Origin: Urbifossiella limnaea
GTDB lineage: Bacteria; Planctomycetota; Planctomycetia; Gemmatales; Gemmataceae
NCBI RefSeq assembly: GCF_007747215.1
Contig: NZ_CP036273.1
Location: 6,990,322-7,054,321 of the forward strand
DNA: 64,000 bases
Direction of reading: 5' to 3'
Positions 43,297 through 52,503 of this stretch are shown piece after piece. The notes beneath the pieces were generated by a model that did no database searches, was not told where the DNA came from, and was given only the letters and a program-made list of their open reading frames with translations. Within the stretch, counting starts at the first letter, position 1. Every line of letters begins with the position of its first letter. The position numbers and the translations under genes were made by a program.

Positions 43297-44610
43297 TCAC
43301 AACGTCCGCAGCATCTGCGCGTAGTCAGCGAGCAGCTTCTTCGTCTCGACGAGCTCGCCGCGGTAGCGCTTGTACCCTTCCGCCTCGCCGTTCGGCCCGA
43401 CCTTCAACATCGGGATGAAGCCGCCGCCGCTCGGCAGGTAGCCCGTCAGGCGGATGGTGTCGAACCCGGCGTCGCGGCAGACCTTGAACCCCTCCAGCGT
43501 GAACCCGCCGACCTGGGCGTCGTTCTCGATCACCACCCGCAGGTCGCGGGGGGCGGTGGCGTCCTTCCGCACCCGCGTCAGGTACGCCCGCGCGCCGCCG
43601 ATGATCGCCTCCTGGTCGAGCTCGATCAGCTTCACTGTCGTGCTCCACTTCTCGGCCTGGTCGCGGCCCGGTATCACGCTCCACAGGCACTTCCCCCTCT
43701 CGTCAAACTCGGTAATCGTGAACGGCTCCAGCACGCCCCGGGACGCCCCGGCCTGCGGCAGCCCGCGGATGGTGAGCACGATGTACGGCGCCTTGGGGCC
43801 ACCCAGTGCGTCTCCCTTGGCCACGGCGGCCTTCTCCTTGTCCTGACCGGCGGCCGGCGCCTCGCGCACCGCCATCCCGGCGCCGAACCCGGCGGCGAGA
43901 ACCACGAGCGTGGCGAAGCCGGCGGCGGTCGCCTTGCGGACCCAGAACATGCGCAATACCTCCCGGGCGAGTGACGAAGCGGACGCGGACGCGAGTTGAT
44001 CCGCCGTCGCCGATCGAACTGCGGCGTCGGCCAACCCCGCGGGCACGGCGACGCCGAGCGCGACCTCGACGCCGAGCCGCGCCCGCAGCCGGGACAGCCC
44101 GCGCGACACGAGCGACGACACCGTCCCTTCGGCGCAGCCGAGGCGGTCGGCGGCCTCGCGGTGGGTGAGGCCTTCGAGGTGCGTCAGCAGCACCGCCGCC
44201 CGGCAGCGCTCGGGCAACCCCAGCAGCACGTCGTCGACGTCCGCCGGCACCGGCCGCGGGTCGGGCAGGTCGGGCAGCGGCGCGGCGCGGGCGAGGCGGC
44301 GCGCGTTCTTGCGGCGGGCGTTGCGGGCGGTGAGCGCCGCCACCTTCAGCAGCCACGGGCCGACGGTGCCGGCGGCGGTGAGCGCGCGGGCGCGCCGCAC
44401 CAGCACGAGGAACGTGGCCTGGAAGGCGTCCTCGGCGTCGGCCGGGTCGGGGAGCGCCCGGCGGCAGGCGCCCCACACGAGCGGCCCGTGCCGGCGGACG
44501 AGTTCCGCGAACGCGGGCTCGTCGCGGTGGTGGACGAAGGCGGCGAGCAGCGGCCCGTCGGCGCGGGGGTCGGCGGCTGACCGGCGGAACAGGGCGGCGA
44601 GCGGGGTCAT
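43297..44610 (-). CDS. ECF sigma factor with membrane-anchored C-terminal extension
   Basis: This is a 437-residue protein. Sigma region 2 (about 33-100: DPADAEDAFQATFLVLVRRA) and region 4 (about 125-178: GLPERCRAAVLLTHLEGLTH, then GTVSSLVSRGLSRLR) are intact. A single membrane span follows (about 224-248), preceded by RKATAAG, and then a periplasmic domain of about 170 residues whose LRVVIENDAQVGGF and VCRDAGFDTIRLTG recall the ExbD-like periplasmic fold. Fusing sigma and membrane sensor in one chain is known among planctomycete ECF groups. Release by proteolysis or conformational signalling is inferred. An upstream in-frame ATG (to 44706) is rejected because that region holds the long inverted repeat. 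Confidence 0.85.
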   Translation of the reverse strand: MTPLAALFRRSAADPRADGPLLAAFVHHRDEPAFAELVRRHGPLVWGACRRALPDPADAEDAFQATFLVLVRRARALTAAGTVGPWLLKVAALTARNARRKNARRLARAAPLPDLPDPRPVPADVDDVLLGLPERCRAAVLLTHLEGLTHREAADRLGCAEGTVSSLVSRGLSRLRARLGVEVALGVAVPAGLADAAVRSATADQLASASASSLAREVLRMFWVRKATAAGFATLVVLAAGFGAGMAVREAPAAGQDKEKAAVAKGDALGGPKAPYIVLTIRGLPQAGASRGVLEPFTITEFDERGKCLWSVIPGRDQAEKWSTTVKLIELDQEAIIGGARAYLTRVRKDATAPRDLRVVIENDAQVGGFTLEGFKVCRDAGFDTIRLTGYLPSGGGFIPMLKVGPNGEAEGYKRYRGELVETKKLLADYAQMLRTL

Positions 44611-44677
44611 ACCCCTATCATGTCGCCGGGCGGGGGGAGACTTGCAGGGAAGGTGCAATTTGTAATTAGAAATTGGA

Positions 44678-44744
44678 AATTTGGCTGACGAGCGGATCAG
44701 CCCCAAGAAGCAGTCTTGGGGCTGATCCGCTCGTCAGCCAAATT
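44678..44744. repeat. 31-base perfect inverted repeat (5-base loop), terminator-like
   Basis: Arms 44678-44708 and 44714-44744 are perfectly complementary around agcag, and imperfect complementarity continues outward (gtaattagaaattgg against its partner) to about 44661-44766. It lies 20 bases beyond the stop of the minus-strand proline-rich gene, so it may end that transcript. The AT-rich flanks on both sides could make it bidirectional. Confidence 0.75.
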
Positions 44745-44763
44745 CCAACTGACTAATTTCAAA

Positions 44764-45927
44764 TTACGGCACGATGATCGCCGCCCCCGTGATGACCAGC
44801 GCCTCGGCGGCGGTGCCGGTGAGGGTCAGCTCCGGCGGGTACCACAAGTACGGCACCGGGCTGCCGGGCAGGCACTTGCCGGCGCTCGTGTCCCAGAACC
44901 CGGTGACGAGCCCGCTCGCCAGGCTGTTCGGCCACAGCAGCACGTCGCGGTAGAACGCCGCCGTCGACACCAGCGGGCTCAGCGGCCCCAGGTCCCACCC
45001 GTACCGCTCGCTGTTCTTCTCCTCGAAGTGGAGCCGGCGGTGGACGACGAACCCGGACTCGTACACCACCTGGAGCGGCGGCTGGGTGCCGGTGCGGCTG
45101 ACGTAGGTGGTGCCCGGCGGGGCCACCGGCGGCAGCGCCGGGAATTCGATCAGGCCCCCCACCTTGTTCTTCTTCGCCTGCTCGAGGATCACCCGCCGCA
45201 GCGTCTCGTCGTCGTACATCAGGAAGATCTTGTCCCGCCCGGGCAGGCGCGTCACCTCGGGCGGCAGCGGCACCGCCTCCTTCGGCGAGACTCGCGTCTT
45301 CGGCTGCACCGCGGGCTGCGGCTGCACCGCGGGCTGCGGCGCGGCCGGCTCCTGGAGTATCGGCTCGGACGTGAACACCGGCGACGACACCGGCAGCGGC
45401 GTGGGGAGTGGCCGCTCGGTCACGGCGGGAACGGCCGGCGGCAGCGCGGGTACGGCGACCGGCGCGTCCGTGGCGACCGGGGCCAGCACCGGGGGCGCCG
45501 ACACCTGCGCGACGGCGCCGGCGTCGGCCATGCCGTCCGCGGCGAGGGCGTTGGCCGGCTTGTGGAAGTACATCACCTGCCCGGCGGGGGCGCCCTTAGC
45601 CGCCGCCGGCACGGAGCCGCCGACGGGCCGGTAGCCCGGGGGCGGGCCGGCGTTCGGCCGGCCGGTGGTGCCGGTCGGCTGCGGCGCGGGCTGGGCCTGC
45701 GACTGGGGCGCGGCCTGCGGCGCGGCGGGGCGGGCGAAGACGTTCGGCTGGCCGGCGGTGGTCGGGTACGGCGAGCCGTACACGGCCGCGGGCCGGTAGC
45801 CGGGCGGCTGCTGGGCCGCGGCCGGCCCGGCGAGGAGGCCGGCGAGCACGGCGAGGCTAGACGCCGTCGCCGGCGCCCAGGTCCGCGGTGCTGTAGTTCG
45901 GGGCTTCCTGCGTGATCGCGATGTCAT
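44764..45927 (-). CDS. Exported proline/alanine-rich hypothetical protein
   Basis: This 387-residue protein has a basic n-region and hydrophobic core ([17 protein letters not shown]), a likely signal peptide ending near residue 39. Residues about 40-230 are proline/alanine/glutamine-rich and probably disordered, with a short [12 protein letters not shown] repeat. The C-terminal 150 residues are more structured ([20 protein letters not shown]) and end in a hydrophobic segment. No family was named with confidence; an envelope-associated role is likely. The ATG at 45927 follows AGGAG at about 10 bases and overlaps the 3' end of guaB by 71 bases. Confidence 0.7.
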   Translation of the reverse strand: MTSRSRRKPRTTAPRTWAPATASSLAVLAGLLAGPAAAQQPPGYRPAAVYGSPYPTTAGQPNVFARPAAPQAAPQSQAQPAPQPTGTTGRPNAGPPPGYRPVGGSVPAAAKGAPAGQVMYFHKPANALAADGMADAGAVAQVSAPPVLAPVATDAPVAVPALPPAVPAVTERPLPTPLPVSSPVFTSEPILQEPAAPQPAVQPQPAVQPKTRVSPKEAVPLPPEVTRLPGRDKIFLMYDDETLRRVILEQAKKNKVGGLIEFPALPPVAPPGTTYVSRTGTQPPLQVVYESGFVVHRRLHFEEKNSERYGWDLGPLSPLVSTAAFYRDVLLWPNSLASGLVTGFWDTSAGKCLPGSPVPYLWYPPELTLTGTAAEALVITGAAIIVP

Positions 45928-47347
45928 GCGGGTGGCTCTCCTGCACACTCGCCGCGGTCACCTGGATGAACCGCGTCTGGGTCCGAAGCTCGTCCAGCGT
46001 CCGGCAGCCGCAGTAGCCCATCCCGGCCCGCAGCCCGCCGACCAACTGGTACACGTACGGGGCCAGGTGCCCCTTGTACGGTACCCGCCCTTCAACGCCC
46101 TCGGGCACGAGCTTGCCGTTGGCCGGCCGCCCGCCGCCGGTCGTGCCCTGTCCGTACCGGTCGGCGCTGCCGGCGACCATGGCGCCGAGCGAGCCCATGC
46201 CGCGGTACTGCTTGAACGTCCGCCCGCGGTACAGGATCGTCTGCCCCGGGCTCTCGGCGAGCCCCGCGAACAGCCCGCCGATCATCACCGCGTGGGCGCC
46301 GGCGGCCAGCGCCTTGGTGATGTCGCCGCTGTACCGGATGCCGCCGTCGGCGATCACCGGTACGCCTGTCCCCGCCAGCCCCTTCACCGCCTCGGCGATG
46401 GCCGACAGCTGCGGCACGCCCACGCCCGACACGATCCGCGTCGTGCAGATGCTGCCCGGCCCGATGCCGACCTTCACCCCGTCGGCCCCCGCGTCGGCGA
46501 GCGCCTGTGCCCCCGCGGCGGTGGCCACGTTCCCGGCGATCACGTCGATGGCGTGCTTCGCCTTGATCGCCCGCACCGTCTCGACGACGTTGCGGCTGTG
46601 GCCGTGGGCCGAGTCCACGACCAGCACGTCGACGCCGGCCGCGATCAGCGACGCCGCCCGCTCCAGGTCGTGGACGCCGACCGCGGCGCCGACCTTGAGC
46701 CGGCCGCGCTCGTCCTTGCACGCCGCCGGGTACTTGGCGGCGTTGTCCACGTCCTTGATCGTGATCAACCCCGTCAGCCGGTATAAATCGTCCACCAGGA
46801 GCAGTTTCTCCACCTTATTCTGCGTCAGGATGCGCTGGGCCTCGGCCAGGCTGGTGTTGCCGGGGGCCGTGACGAGGTTGTCCTTCGTCATCACCTCGGC
46901 GAGCTTCTGGCTGTTGTCCGTCAGGAATTTCAGGTCGCGGCGGGTGAGGATGCCCTTGAGGACGCCGTTCACGGTGATCGGCACGCCGCTGATCTTGTGC
47001 TCCTCCATGATCTGCCGGGCGTGGCCGACGGTGTCGTCGGGCGGGAGCGTGATGGGGTCGGTGATGATGCCGTTCTCGGACCGCTTGACCTTGTCCACCT
47101 CGCGGGTCTGGTCCCGGACCGACAGGTTCTTGTGGATGATGCCGATGCCGCCCTCCTGGGCGAGGGCAATGGCCAGCTCGCTCTCGGTGACGGTGTCCAT
47201 CGGGCTGGACAGGATCGGCACGTTGATCGTCACGTTGCGGCTGACGCGGGTGCGGACGCTGGTGTCCTTGGGGACGACGTCGGAGTAGCCGGGTTCGAGC
47301 AGGACGTCGTCGAAGGTAATGCCGCGGTAGGCGATGCGGTTGAGCAT
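45857..47347 (-). CDS. guaB: IMP dehydrogenase
   Basis: This 496-residue enzyme oxidises IMP to XMP with NAD, the committed step of GMP synthesis. Visible are the start [14 protein letters not shown], paired CBS domains inserted at about 90-205 ([20 protein letters not shown], then [20 protein letters not shown]), the catalytic loop [13 protein letters not shown] with Cys301, and [20 protein letters not shown]. The flap [11 protein letters not shown] appears here as [11 protein letters not shown]. Length and order are normal for bacterial enzymes. The C-terminus after ITQEAPNY is about 12 residues longer than usual, and that part overlaps the next gene. Confidence 0.97.
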   Translation of the reverse strand: MLNRIAYRGITFDDVLLEPGYSDVVPKDTSVRTRVSRNVTINVPILSSPMDTVTESELAIALAQEGGIGIIHKNLSVRDQTREVDKVKRSENGIITDPITLPPDDTVGHARQIMEEHKISGVPITVNGVLKGILTRRDLKFLTDNSQKLAEVMTKDNLVTAPGNTSLAEAQRILTQNKVEKLLLVDDLYRLTGLITIKDVDNAAKYPAACKDERGRLKVGAAVGVHDLERAASLIAAGVDVLVVDSAHGHSRNVVETVRAIKAKHAIDVIAGNVATAAGAQALADAGADGVKVGIGPGSICTTRIVSGVGVPQLSAIAEAVKGLAGTGVPVIADGGIRYSGDITKALAAGAHAVMIGGLFAGLAESPGQTILYRGRTFKQYRGMGSLGAMVAGSADRYGQGTTGGGRPANGKLVPEGVEGRVPYKGHLAPYVYQLVGGLRAGMGYCGCRTLDELRTQTRFIQVTAASVQESHPHDIAITQEAPNYSTADLGAGDGV

Positions 47348-47475
47348 GGCGTCGGCCCCCCGGGTGGTGGCGGTGGAGTGGATTCGGGATTATAGGGAAC
47401 CCGGGGGCCGCCGGGGCAGAGTGGCGAGGCGGGAGACGTGCGACCGGGTCGGGGGCCGGCGCGGGCGCGCCCGGC

Positions 47476-47832
47476 TCAGCGCGAGACGACCGCGTCCACC
47501 GCGTCGGCGCGCGTGGCGTAGATGCGGAGGACCGCGCCCATCTTGGTCATGTCGAACACCTCGCGGACCCCCCCGGTCAGCCCGCACGCGGCGACCGCCC
47601 CCTCGCCGCGCACCCGGTTGGCCAGCGCCACGAACGCCCGCAGCCCCAGGCTCCCGACGTACCGCAGCCCGCTGAGGTCGAGGACGAAGTGCCGGCACCC
47701 GGCGGCGACCCGGGCGTTCAGCTCCGGCTCCAACACCTCGCACGCCGGCGGGTCGAGCTTACCGGCCAGCGCGACCACGCACACCCGCCCCGTCGGGTCG
47801 TACCCCACGTCGACTTCGAACGGCCGGGTCAT
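47476..47832 (-). CDS. STAS-domain protein (anti-sigma factor antagonist-like)
   Basis: This 118-residue single STAS domain has VVALAGKLDPPACEVLEPEL, LDLSGLRYVGSLGLRAF and a C-terminal helix ending DAVVSR. In SpoIIAA/RsbV the phosphorylated serine lies in the pattern D-S-S-G-L; here the site reads VGSLGL, so the aspartate is Gly and the phosphoserine position is Leu. Classical kinase/phosphatase switching may therefore not apply. The role is probably protein-protein regulation of a sigma or envelope system. It stands alone upstream of guaB on the same strand, with a 128-base gap. Confidence 0.82.
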   Translation of the reverse strand: MTRPFEVDVGYDPTGRVCVVALAGKLDPPACEVLEPELNARVAAGCRHFVLDLSGLRYVGSLGLRAFVALANRVRGEGAVAACGLTGGVREVFDMTKMGAVLRIYATRADAVDAVVSR

Positions 47833-48004
47833 CGTGCCTTCCTTCGAGGGCGGTGCCGAATCTTAGGTTACTGCCGCGGCCCGTGTCGCCGCCCGGCGGC
47901 CGGGACGACGGACGCGGCCGTTGCCGTGGGGGGAACGCGGTGGGATAATGGGGTCACCTGTCCTCGCGTCCGTTCGCCTCCGTTCTCCGCGGCGGGACTG
48001 CCTC

Positions 48005-50008
48005 ATGGCGATCGAGTTCAACTGCCCGCACTGCGCCACCCCGTACAAGCTCAAAGACGAGCTCGCCGGCAAGAAGGCCACGTGCAAGAACCCCGACTGC
48101 CGGCAGGTCATCACCATCCCCGCGCCGAAGGCCACCGTCCCGCCGACCGCCGCGCCGTCGCCGGCCAGGCCGAAGCCGCCCGCCCGCAAGCCGCCGGCGC
48201 CGAAGCCCGAAGACATCGAGGCCGCCGCCCTCGCCGCCCTCGCCGACGCCCCCAAGGAGCAGCAGCCGGCCGACGCCCCCATCCCGATGACGTGCGCGTT
48301 CTGCGACCACAAGTGGTCCGAGTCGCGGGACAAGGCCGGCAAGAACGTCCTGTGCCCGAACCCGGAGTGCCGCGAGCGGAACAAGGTGCCCGTCCCTAAG
48401 GACGAGAAGCCGAAGGACTGGCGCGCCGAGGACACCGGCCCGAGCCTCCGCAAGGAGCTGTTCGAGAAGCCGACCGACGTGGTGAGCAGCGGCGGCGGCG
48501 GGTACGTCACCCGCAAGTCGATGGAGGAGGCCGGCGCCCTCGACCACGAGCTCGAACCCGTCCCGCTCAAGCGCCGGCTGTTCTACGCCCTGCTCGTGCT
48601 CACCCCGGCCGTCGCCCTCGTGTACGGCGTGGTGTGGCTCGTCGGCCGGACGAAGGACGGCCGCGAGGACCGGCTGGTCAACGACGCCATCACCCAGTTC
48701 GAGAAGGAAGGCCAGGCAGCCCTCCCACCCGGCGAGGGGCCGCTGTGCGGGGCGCTGCTCTACACCGTCGCCGGGCAGTACGCCCTGACCGAGACGGAGG
48801 GGAAGGAGCCGGAGAAGGCGCTGAAGGACGCGCTGGCCCACTTCACGAAGGCCCGCGGCGAGCTCGGCCAGGCCGGGCAGAAGGACGACGCCAAGAAGGG
48901 CGGCGGGGCCGTCCGCTACGCCGTCGGCGGCGAGCTCGCCCTGGCCCAGCTCGGCCTCGGCGGGACCGACGAGGAGGTGATCGCGGGTACCCGCTACCGG
49001 TGGGTGCCGCAGGCCGCGAGCAACCGCAAGCTCCGCGTCAACGAGAAGACCACGGACGTGCACACCGAGCTGCAGAAGACGCTGCAACTGGTGCTGCCGG
49101 CCGACTTCGACTCCCGCCTGGCGCTGGCCCGCCGGCTCACCCGCGAGCTGGTCAAGAAGGGGCAGGTGGACGTCGCCCGGGACCTGCCGACGGTGCTGTT
49201 CTCGACGCCCGAACAGGCCGAGGCGAAGGCGGTGGTGGCGCTCGAGGTGTGGCGCGCCGACAAGGCCAGCCCGTTCCCCGCGCAGGCCGCCGACGAGCTG
49301 AAGGCGGCGCTGGCGAAGGGGCAGCCGCCCGCCCCGTTCCCGGCGTCGGCGGTGGTGCTGTGGAAGGCCGTCGGCACCGAGAAGGCGCCGACCCTCGGCG
49401 TCGACGGCAAGCTCCCGGCGCCGACCGCGACGCTGACGGACAACGCGCGGGCGGTGGTCGTGGGGCTGGCGCTGCTGGACGGCAGGGGAGAAGACGCGGC
49501 GGAGGCGGCGCGGCGGACGGGGCCGTTACACGCCCGGATGCGGGCGGCGATTCAGATCGGCGAGTGGACCGGCGACCCGGGCGCGGCGCTGGACGCGGTG
49601 ATGAGCCAGGTGGTGGTCCCGGCCGGGAAGAAGCCGCCGGACCCGGCCCCGCCGCCGGCGCTGCTGCTGCGGCTGTCGCAGCTGGCGGCCGCGGCCGGGA
49701 AGGCGGACGCCGCGAAGCAACTGGCCGACGCCATCCCCGACGAGGGGCTGAAGGCGTGGGCGAAGGCCGACGCCCTGCGGCTGGCGGCGGCGCCGAGTTC
49801 GCCGCTGGACGAGTCGGCGTTCGAGGCGCCGGTCGACGCGGCGAAGCAGCGGGCCGGGCACGCGTGGGGCCGGTTCTGGGTGGCGCGGCACAACGCCCGG
49901 CTGTCCGGCGACCGGTCGAAGGAGGAGAAGGCGGTGAAGGGCTGGCCCGGCGGCGCGGTCGGCCCGCTCGGCCTCGCGGGGATCGCGCTCGGGCTGCGCG
50001 AGCGGTAG
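48005..50008 (+). CDS. Zinc-ribbon, single-span membrane protein with helical-repeat periplasmic part
   Basis: This is a 667-residue protein. The N-terminus carries a zinc ribbon (FNCPHCATPYKLKDELAGKK, then CKNPDC), a proline-rich linker and a second ribbon (CAFCDHKW, then CPNPECRERN). A transmembrane span follows near 199-218 (LFYALLVLTPAVALVYGVV), and then about 450 residues of alpha-helical, TPR-like sequence. Double zinc ribbons of this MJ0042-like type are frequent on planctomycete membrane proteins. The function is unknown; a cytoplasmic sensor head with an external scaffold is consistent with the layout. A 21-base hairpin follows the stop. Confidence 0.75.
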   Translation: MAIEFNCPHCATPYKLKDELAGKKATCKNPDCRQVITIPAPKATVPPTAAPSPARPKPPARKPPAPKPEDIEAAALAALADAPKEQQPADAPIPMTCAFCDHKWSESRDKAGKNVLCPNPECRERNKVPVPKDEKPKDWRAEDTGPSLRKELFEKPTDVVSSGGGGYVTRKSMEEAGALDHELEPVPLKRRLFYALLVLTPAVALVYGVVWLVGRTKDGREDRLVNDAITQFEKEGQAALPPGEGPLCGALLYTVAGQYALTETEGKEPEKALKDALAHFTKARGELGQAGQKDDAKKGGGAVRYAVGGELALAQLGLGGTDEEVIAGTRYRWVPQAASNRKLRVNEKTTDVHTELQKTLQLVLPADFDSRLALARRLTRELVKKGQVDVARDLPTVLFSTPEQAEAKAVVALEVWRADKASPFPAQAADELKAALAKGQPPAPFPASAVVLWKAVGTEKAPTLGVDGKLPAPTATLTDNARAVVVGLALLDGRGEDAAEAARRTGPLHARMRAAIQIGEWTGDPGAALDAVMSQVVVPAGKKPPDPAPPPALLLRLSQLAAAAGKADAAKQLADAIPDEGLKAWAKADALRLAAAPSSPLDESAFEAPVDAAKQRAGHAWGRFWVARHNARLSGDRSKEEKAVKGWPGGAVGPLGLAGIALGLRER

Positions 50009-50013
50009 CCGAC

Positions 50014-50066
50014 GTGGGGCCGGCTTCCAGCCGGTCGACCGCAGGCCGGCTGGAAGCCGGCCCCAC
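50014..50066. repeat. 21-base perfect inverted repeat after the zinc-ribbon gene
   Basis: Arms 50014-50034 and 50046-50066 (start gtggggccggcttccagccg) are exact complements around an 11-base loop, 5 bases after the upstream stop. It is probably a transcript end or stability element, without a T-run. Confidence 0.7.
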
Positions 50067-50084
50067 GAATACGAGACCTCTCCC

Positions 50085-51590
50085 ATGCCCCGTCGCCTCG
50101 CCGTCCTCGCCGCCCTCGTGCTCGGTTGCGGCACCAAAACGCCGCCGCCCGAGCCGCCCCCCGCGGCGCCGCTGCCGGCCGACGTGGAGGCGCAGGTCCA
50201 CAACTTCTGCGGCGGCGCGTGCCACGCCTACCCGCCGGCCGACAGCTTCCCGCGCCGCCACTGGCGCGCCGAGGTCGAGCGCGGCTTCCGCTTCTTCGAC
50301 CAGTCGGGCCTCGCCCTCAGCCCGCCGAAGCTCGGCCACGTCGTCCGCTACTACGAGGAGAAGGCCGCCGACGAGTACCCGGCCGCGAACACGACGCCGA
50401 CCACCCGGCCGCTGCCGGTCCGGTTCGAGCCCGTCAGCTACCCGCCGCCGCCGGGGCCGCGGCCGATGATCTCGCACGTCCAGGCGGTGCGGCTGCCGCG
50501 GCCCGGCGCCGACGCCCCACTCCTGCTCGTCGCCTGCGACATGAACGGCGGCCGCGTGCTCGCGCTGAACCCCGCCGACGCGGCGCCGGCGTGGCGCGTC
50601 CTCGGCAAGGTGCCGAACCCGGCCCGCGCCGAGGTCACCGACCTGGACGGCGACGGCGTCGCCGACCTGCTCGTCGCCGACCTCGGCAGCTTCGCCCCCA
50701 CCGACCGCCGCTGCGGCGGCGTGACGTGGCTGCGCGGCAAGGCCGACGGCTCGTTCGAGGCGGTCGAGCTGCTGAAGAACGTCGGCCGCGTCGCCGACGT
50801 GCGGGCCGCCGACTTCCGCGGCACCGGGAAGCGCGACCTGGTGGTCGGCGTCTTCGGGCTGCACTCGACCGGCGAACTCCTGCTGCTGGAGAACCACACC
50901 ACGGACTGGAAGGCGCCCGTGTTCGCGTCGAAGGTGCTCGACCCGCGGCACGGCACGATCCACGTCCCCGTCACCGACTTGGACGGCGACGGCCGGCCCG
51001 ACTTCGTCGCGCTCATCGCCCAGGAGCACGAGACCGTGGTGGCGTTCCTCAACCGCGGCGGCGGCGAGTTCCAGAAGCGCACGCTCTATTCCGCCCCGCA
51101 CCCCGGCTGGGGGAGCAGCGGCGTCGAGCTCCGCGACATCAACGGCGACGGCCGGCTCGACGTGCTCTACACGAACGGCGACATCCTGGACGAGCCGTAC
51201 CTGTGGAAGCCGTACCACGGCGTGCAGTGGCTGGAGAACATGGGCGACCTGAAGTTCGAGCCGCGCCGCGTCGCCGACATGTACGGCGTCCACAACGCCG
51301 TGGCGGGGACGATCGCCGGCGGCCCGCGGCCCGACCTGCTGGCGGTGAGCTTCCTGCCGGCGGACAAGTTCCCCGACCGCGCCGCCCGCAAGGCCGACGC
51401 CGTGGTGCTGTTCGAGCAGACGGCCCCCGGCAAGTTCGAGCGGCACGTGCTGGCGAGCGGCACCTGCGACGCGGTCGTGTGCTGCGCCGCCGACCTGTTC
51501 GGCACCGGCCGGCTCGACCTGGTCGTCGGCAACTTCAGCTCGCCGACGACGGACCACCCGGTGACGGTGTGGCGGAACCGGGGGAAGTGA
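50085..51590 (+). CDS. FG-GAP/VCBS repeat lipoprotein with CxxxCH motif
   Basis: This 501-residue protein has a lipoprotein signal (MPRRLAVLAALVLGCG, Cys15). A proline-rich segment follows, then FCGGACHAYPPAD (Cys42, Cys46, His47). This is a C-x-x-x-C-H spacing, one residue longer than a normal haem c site, in a context like planctomycete cytochromes. From about residue 130, VCBS-type repeats occur (DLDGDGVADLLVADLG, DLDGDGRPDFVALIA, DINGDGRLDVLYTNGD), calcium-binding blades of an integrin-like propeller. The protein probably faces the periplasm or cell surface. Haem binding is uncertain; the role is unknown. Confidence 0.85.
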   Translation: MPRRLAVLAALVLGCGTKTPPPEPPPAAPLPADVEAQVHNFCGGACHAYPPADSFPRRHWRAEVERGFRFFDQSGLALSPPKLGHVVRYYEEKAADEYPAANTTPTTRPLPVRFEPVSYPPPPGPRPMISHVQAVRLPRPGADAPLLLVACDMNGGRVLALNPADAAPAWRVLGKVPNPARAEVTDLDGDGVADLLVADLGSFAPTDRRCGGVTWLRGKADGSFEAVELLKNVGRVADVRAADFRGTGKRDLVVGVFGLHSTGELLLLENHTTDWKAPVFASKVLDPRHGTIHVPVTDLDGDGRPDFVALIAQEHETVVAFLNRGGGEFQKRTLYSAPHPGWGSSGVELRDINGDGRLDVLYTNGDILDEPYLWKPYHGVQWLENMGDLKFEPRRVADMYGVHNAVAGTIAGGPRPDLLAVSFLPADKFPDRAARKADAVVLFEQTAPGKFERHVLASGTCDAVVCCAADLFGTGRLDLVVGNFSSPTTDHPVTVWRNRGK

Positions 51591-51737
51591 GGGCCGCGGC
51601 CGCAGGCGGCGGGGGCTGGGCAACCCGCCGCGGCCGGTATCCGCGCTCAACTCCGCAGTTCGTCCTCAACTCCCCCACCCGGACCGGCCGATACCTCCGC
51701 TACTCAAGGACGAATCGGTCCGCACGGAGGGGGGAGC

Positions 51738-52304
51738 ATGTCCTGGCTTCGTCGTCATCTGTTGCTGCTCGCCGCCGCCGTGGTGCTCGGCGGGTCGGTC
51801 GGCTGCTACCCGCTCGGGATGGGGTTCCTCACGCCGGTCCCGGTGCCGCCGTGGGTCACCGAGCGGATGGAAGAGAAGTACGCCCACCGGAATGACGGCA
51901 AGGCGCCGATCATGCCGCCGCTGCGTAACGGCTACCCCGACCCGATCTGCGAGGACCCGCCGACCGACGGCGAGGTGCTCCGGGCCATGCCCCGCGTGCC
52001 GCGTGGCAGCCCGTACCTGTACGAGACGTTCCGCGACGACATCGTGATCGTCAAGAACCGCCTCGTGGACAAGATCGACCCGCCGCGGTTCTTCCCGCTC
52101 GTGGGCATGGCGCAGCTGCACCACTGCCACTGGGAATGCGTGATCTATTACACCGAGACGGTGCAGTCGGACTACCCGTTCCCGATGAAGGTGAAGAAGC
52201 CGCGCACGCAGGTCATCTACATCGACAAGGACCACCTGCACCTGTACGTCGGCCCGAACCCCGAGTCGCAGCGGCAGACGACGCTGGACCTGACCAAGTA
52301 CTAA
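51738..52304 (+). CDS. Hypothetical lipoprotein
   Basis: This 188-residue protein has a basic start and hydrophobic stretch ending in the lipobox GGSVGC (Cys23). The mature part is neither repeat-rich nor similar to a recognised family; segments include CHWECVIYYTETVQ and VIYIDKDHLHLYVGP, suggesting a compact beta-rich fold. The start has a very strong ribosome binding site (ggaggggggagc before the ATG). A strong intrinsic terminator follows its stop. It is probably a membrane-attached envelope protein. Confidence 0.75.
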   Translation: MSWLRRHLLLLAAAVVLGGSVGCYPLGMGFLTPVPVPPWVTERMEEKYAHRNDGKAPIMPPLRNGYPDPICEDPPTDGEVLRAMPRVPRGSPYLYETFRDDIVIVKNRLVDKIDPPRFFPLVGMAQLHHCHWECVIYYTETVQSDYPFPMKVKKPRTQVIYIDKDHLHLYVGPNPESQRQTTLDLTKY

Positions 52305-52334
52305 CGATACCCTCCGTCGCAGTGATGGCGACCA

Positions 52335-52372
52335 CCCCGCCCCGGTCCGCAAGACCGGGGCGGGGGCGTTTT
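52335..52372 (+). terminator. Intrinsic terminator
   Basis: A 13-base perfect GC stem (52335-52347 with 52353-52365, loop cgcaa) is followed by gcgtttt. It sits 31 bases downstream of the lipoprotein stop and isolates it from the sulfate cluster. Confidence 0.85.
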
Positions 52373-52503
52373 CGGGCCCCCGTTCGGCGTCAATAAATAC
52401 TGCCAGCCAAAGGGCTTGTGTCACACCCTGACCGCGACCACTTCTTTTCCGCGACTCCAATCCTTACGATGCCGATAAGGGTTCTGTGGAATCGGAGTCG
52501 TGG

